Shown here one piece after another: positions 6,765 through 8,773 of a stretch of DNA of 8,773 nt. Below the pieces are notes generated by a model, which searched no databases, had not been told where the DNA came from, and saw only the letters and a list, made by a program, of their open reading frames with translations. The DNA comes from Flavobacteriales bacterium (GTDB lineage: Bacteria; Bacteroidota; Bacteroidia; Flavobacteriales; TMED113): assembly GCA_002713285.1 (NCBI GenBank), contig PAVX01000001.1, forward strand, positions 41,181-49,953, in the 5' to 3' direction. Made by a program: the position numbers and the translations under genes. The first letter of the stretch is position 1. Every line of letters begins with the position of its first letter.

Positions 6765-7514
6765 TTAATTTAATGAATCTTTAAACCAAACTTCAATATA
6801 TGATCCAAGAGGTGCTTTAGTATCAGCCAAAGGCTCTTGCTTATATATAACACTCTGCAGTGTATCACTAATATCTCCATTAAAATGACAAGGACCCAGA
6901 TTCAAAGAATAATTATTTAATTTTCTTTTAATTTGACTGAATGCTAATCCAGAAATATCAGGAATAGAAACATTTTGCTCTTGACCATCACCGACATATA
7001 AATCAATAATTGTAAATTTTGGTAAACTGTCATGCGCATTTACAATGTCACTATTAACTTTAAGAAACCGAATTACATCTTTAGCAAAATAATCAACGTA
7101 ATGTAAATTTCCTATCCTAAATGCATGACTTTCTAACAAACTTACTCCTTGTCTTAGGGATTTATTTTTTAAATCAGGTAGAGGTACATAATGAATCGTT
7201 AACGGATTCAGGGTTAAGTAGATCTTACGACCTGGCTTGACCAAAGAGCCAGCCTTTGGATTATGAGCAACCACTGCACCACGAGTATATTGTGGATTAT
7301 AGGCGGTGGAATCAATAATAGTAAATGTTAATTTATTTTTAATTAATGTGTCTTGTGCAGACAATAAACTTAATCCAACTAAAGATGGCACATTGATAAT
7401 ATCATAATGACGAGTATATTTTTTTAAACTAACATCTATAATTTTAAACACTAAAAAGCAACATACAAGTGAAAAAAATAATAAATAAAGGAAAAACCTA
7501 TAATTCAATTTCAT
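6765..7514 (-). CDS. membrane-anchored PASTA-domain protein
   Basis: A 249-residue protein with one N-terminal transmembrane helix (about 6-28) and a short basic linker, followed by three PASTA repeats outside the cytoplasmic membrane. The first repeat runs from about 40 to 105 (INVPSLVGLSLLSAQDTL, then HNPKAGSLVKPGRKIYLTLN). The second, more divergent, is about 108-174 (YVPLPDLKNKSLRQGVSLLE). The third is about 181-246 (VSIPDISGLAFSQIKRKL, then QEPLADTKAPLGSYIEVWF). In Firmicutes and Actinobacteria PASTA repeats form the sensor part of Ser/Thr kinases and some penicillin-binding proteins and can bind muropeptides or lipid II. Here there is neither a kinase nor a transpeptidase domain. Location between ddl and rluD is typical of Bacteroidota and suggests a peptidoglycan-related structural or sensing role, which is inference. 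It is the first gene of the likely PASTA-rluD operon. Confidence 0.88.
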   Translation of the reverse strand: MKLNYRFFLYLLFFSLVCCFLVFKIIDVSLKKYTRHYDIINVPSLVGLSLLSAQDTLIKNKLTFTIIDSTAYNPQYTRGAVVAHNPKAGSLVKPGRKIYLTLNPLTIHYVPLPDLKNKSLRQGVSLLESHAFRIGNLHYVDYFAKDVIRFLKVNSDIVNAHDSLPKFTIIDLYVGDGQEQNVSIPDISGLAFSQIKRKLNNYSLNLGPCHFNGDISDTLQSVIYKQEPLADTKAPLGSYIEVWFKDSLN

Positions 7515-7616
7515 ATGTTATTCAATTTAAAGTAAAGATATCTATTCTAATTCAAGAATATGATAAAATTTTAAAAAACAAATTTTTATATTTAAAAACT
7601 AGTTATCGTTAACATT
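7515..7616. promoter_or_regulatory. divergent intergenic region between the PASTA gene and ddl
   Basis: These 102 bases must hold promoters for both the minus-strand PASTA-rluD operon and ddl. The best ddl candidate is TATATTTA (7587-7594), one mismatch from the -7 consensus, but it has no good -33 element. On the minus strand TATCTTTA has only a short spacer to its nearest TTG. No hairpin, repeat or clear operator is visible, so the call rests on gene orientation. Confidence 0.45.
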
Positions 7617-8555
7617 ATGGAAAATATTGCAATTATTATGGGTGGTACTTCTAAAGAGAATAAAATTTCTCTGAAAAGTGCTGATACAATCTATAATCAT
7701 ATAGATCAAACTAAATATAATGCATATAAAGTATTGTGTCTAAATAATAGTCACTTTGACGTGATGATTAAGAACTTAAAGATTAAAATAGATAATACTG
7801 ATTTTTCTTTTATGCTAAATAATAGAAAAATAACGTTTCAAAAAGTATTTATGATGATTCATGGAGATCCTGGAGAAAATGGAAAATTATGCTCTTATTT
7901 TAATTCCAAAAATATCCCCTACACATCATGCGATGAAGCAAGCTCAATACTAACATTTAATAAGTTTAAATGTAACAATCACTTGAAATCAATAGGATAT
8001 CAAGTTCCTAGTGCTCAATTATACCAAAAAGCAATAAAAACAAAATTTCCTTGTATTATTAAGCCTGCTTCAAGTGGATCAAGTTTCGGTATTAGCAAAG
8101 TTTATAATAACTATGAACTCGAAAAAGCTGTACTAGAGGCCATAAAACATGATAAAGAAGTAATCATAGAAGAATTTATTGAAGGTCGTGAATTTACTTG
8201 TGCAGTTTTTAATCTAAATCACAAAATTGAAACCCTACCGATTACTGAGATTATTAGTGAAAATGATATTTTTGATTATGATGCAAAATATAACGGGAAA
8301 TCTGTAGAACAAACACCAGCAAAAATTGATGATGAAATGAGAAATAAAATTCATAATATATCAAAAAGTATATATCAAGATTTAAACTTATCAGGAATAG
8401 TAAGAATTGATTTTATTATCTCTCAACATAATCCATATATAATTGAGATAAATACAATACCTGGTTTTTCTGAAGAAAGTATTGTGCCTCAAATGCTAAA
8501 ATGTGCTAATATTACGCTTAAACAATTTATTACGTCACAGCTTAACAATATCTAA
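7617..8555 (+). CDS. ddl: D-alanine--D-alanine ligase
   Basis: A 312-residue cytoplasmic ATP-grasp enzyme that joins two D-alanines for the peptidoglycan stem peptide. The N-terminal substrate motif is GGTSKENKISLKSA (9-22), with the conserved glutamate at Glu14. HGDPGENGKL (82-91) and the Bacteroidota-style IPYTSCDEASSILTFNK (100-116) follow. The ATP-binding lysine and loop are in IIKPASSGSSFGISKV (147-162), and the ATP-contacting glutamates are in VIIEEFIEGREFT (182-194). Lys224 and Tyr225 in DYDAKY match the catalytic-loop pair of E. coli DdlB. Arg263 and Asp265, then Glu277 and Asn279 in IEINTIPGFSEESIVPQM (276-293), supply the phosphate and magnesium sites, with Ser288 matching the substrate-binding serine. 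All key residues are present, so it should be active. It is transcribed away from the PASTA-rluD operon and is followed without any gap by the DNA repair gene. Confidence 0.93.
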   Translation: MENIAIIMGGTSKENKISLKSADTIYNHIDQTKYNAYKVLCLNNSHFDVMIKNLKIKIDNTDFSFMLNNRKITFQKVFMMIHGDPGENGKLCSYFNSKNIPYTSCDEASSILTFNKFKCNNHLKSIGYQVPSAQLYQKAIKTKFPCIIKPASSGSSFGISKVYNNYELEKAVLEAIKHDKEVIIEEFIEGREFTCAVFNLNHKIETLPITEIISENDIFDYDAKYNGKSVEQTPAKIDDEMRNKIHNISKSIYQDLNLSGIVRIDFIISQHNPYIIEINTIPGFSEESIVPQMLKCANITLKQFITSQLNNI

Positions 8556-8773
8556 ATGACCAGAATTAATATTATTAATGTTTCTGAATTAACAGACCAA
8601 CATTTAATTGCAGAATATAGAGAAATTACAATGGTGCCTGCGGCACTAAATCGAACTATTAATAGTCGCAATGGTTTAGATATAAATAACATACCTAAAG
8701 AATTTACATTAAATAAAGGACACGTTACTTTTTTTTATGATAAAGGAAAGTACTTATTTAAAAGATACAATTT
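8556..8773 (+). CDS. pyrimidine dimer DNA glycosylase (T4 endonuclease V type), N-terminal part
   Basis: An ATG immediately after the ddl TAA opens a frame that runs off the window after 72 codons. It begins MTRINIINVSELTDQHLIAE and continues YRE, closely matching T4 DenV. Thr2, whose free amino group is the nucleophile once Met1 is removed, and the catalytic Glu23 are both conserved, as is Arg3. Further on, KEFTLNKGHVTFFYDKGKYL (48-67) followed by FKR matches the DenV segment with GHVTFFYDK. The family nicks DNA at UV-induced cyclobutane pyrimidine dimers by combined glycosylase and AP-lyase action. Position 26, an arginine in T4 DenV, is methionine here, which may be ordinary in bacterial members. 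The TAAATG junction makes translational coupling and co-transcription with ddl likely. The C-terminal half is outside the window. Confidence 0.88.
   Translation, partial: MTRINIINVSELTDQHLIAEYREITMVPAALNRTINSRNGLDINNIPKEFTLNKGHVTFFYDKGKYLFKRYN

Noticed and set aside
7617..8555. Degenerate or inactive Ddl because of unusual motif spellings (IPYTSCDE, GGTSKENK)
   Set aside because: All residues needed for substrate, ATP and metal binding are present, and the TSCD/TFNK spellings look typical of Bacteroidota Ddl.
1..8773. Mobile element, CRISPR array, defence island or tRNA/rRNA gene
   Set aside because: No repeated units, inverted terminal repeats, transposase or integrase frames, or tRNA-like cloverleaf were seen on either strand.

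Overview
The window is very AT-rich, densely packed and typical of Bacteroidota, probably a flavobacterium-like member. The evidence for this lineage is the TonB-dependent receptor under a TPP riboswitch, the ddl / PASTA protein / rluD neighbourhood, candidate -7 boxes of the TAnnTTTG type, the absence of convincing Shine-Dalgarno sequences before the genes, and an FCIGK-type MnmE C-terminus. The genus cannot be fixed from the sequence.

Layout, left to right. Positions 1-60 are the 3' end of mnmE (tRNA-modification GTPase). A TPP riboswitch (about 83-154) leads into a TonB-dependent outer-membrane receptor (175-2205), so the receptor most likely imports thiamine or a related compound. Converging on it is a six-helix voltage-gated potassium channel gene (2212-2943, minus) that appears to begin with TTG. 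Divergent from the channel is a 47-codon gene for a small membrane protein (3001-3144, plus). Its stop codon overlaps the stop of a lipoprotein of the endonuclease/exonuclease/phosphatase fold (3141-4076, minus). A 45-base divergent gap with a good Bacteroidota promoter leads to a 537-residue SAM-dependent methyltransferase (4122-5735, plus), which resembles the methyltransferase domains of the AprA polyketide loading module but stands alone. It converges with a 14-base overlap on an RluD-type pseudouridine synthase (5722-6747, minus).

The last block is a cell-envelope and housekeeping cluster. A membrane-anchored three-PASTA protein (6765-7514, minus) is co-transcribed with rluD. D-alanine--D-alanine ligase (7617-8555, plus) diverges from them, and its stop codon directly abuts the ATG of a T4 endonuclease V-type pyrimidine-dimer glycosylase (8556 to the window edge).

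Most genes are conserved housekeeping or transport functions. The two parts that best repay attention are the riboswitch-controlled receptor, whose ligand can be inferred from its RNA leader, and the standalone AprA-like methyltransferase, whose substrate is unknown. I see no CRISPR array, insertion sequence, tRNA or rRNA, and no multi-gene defence or mobile system. No gene-free stretch exceeds 300 bases.
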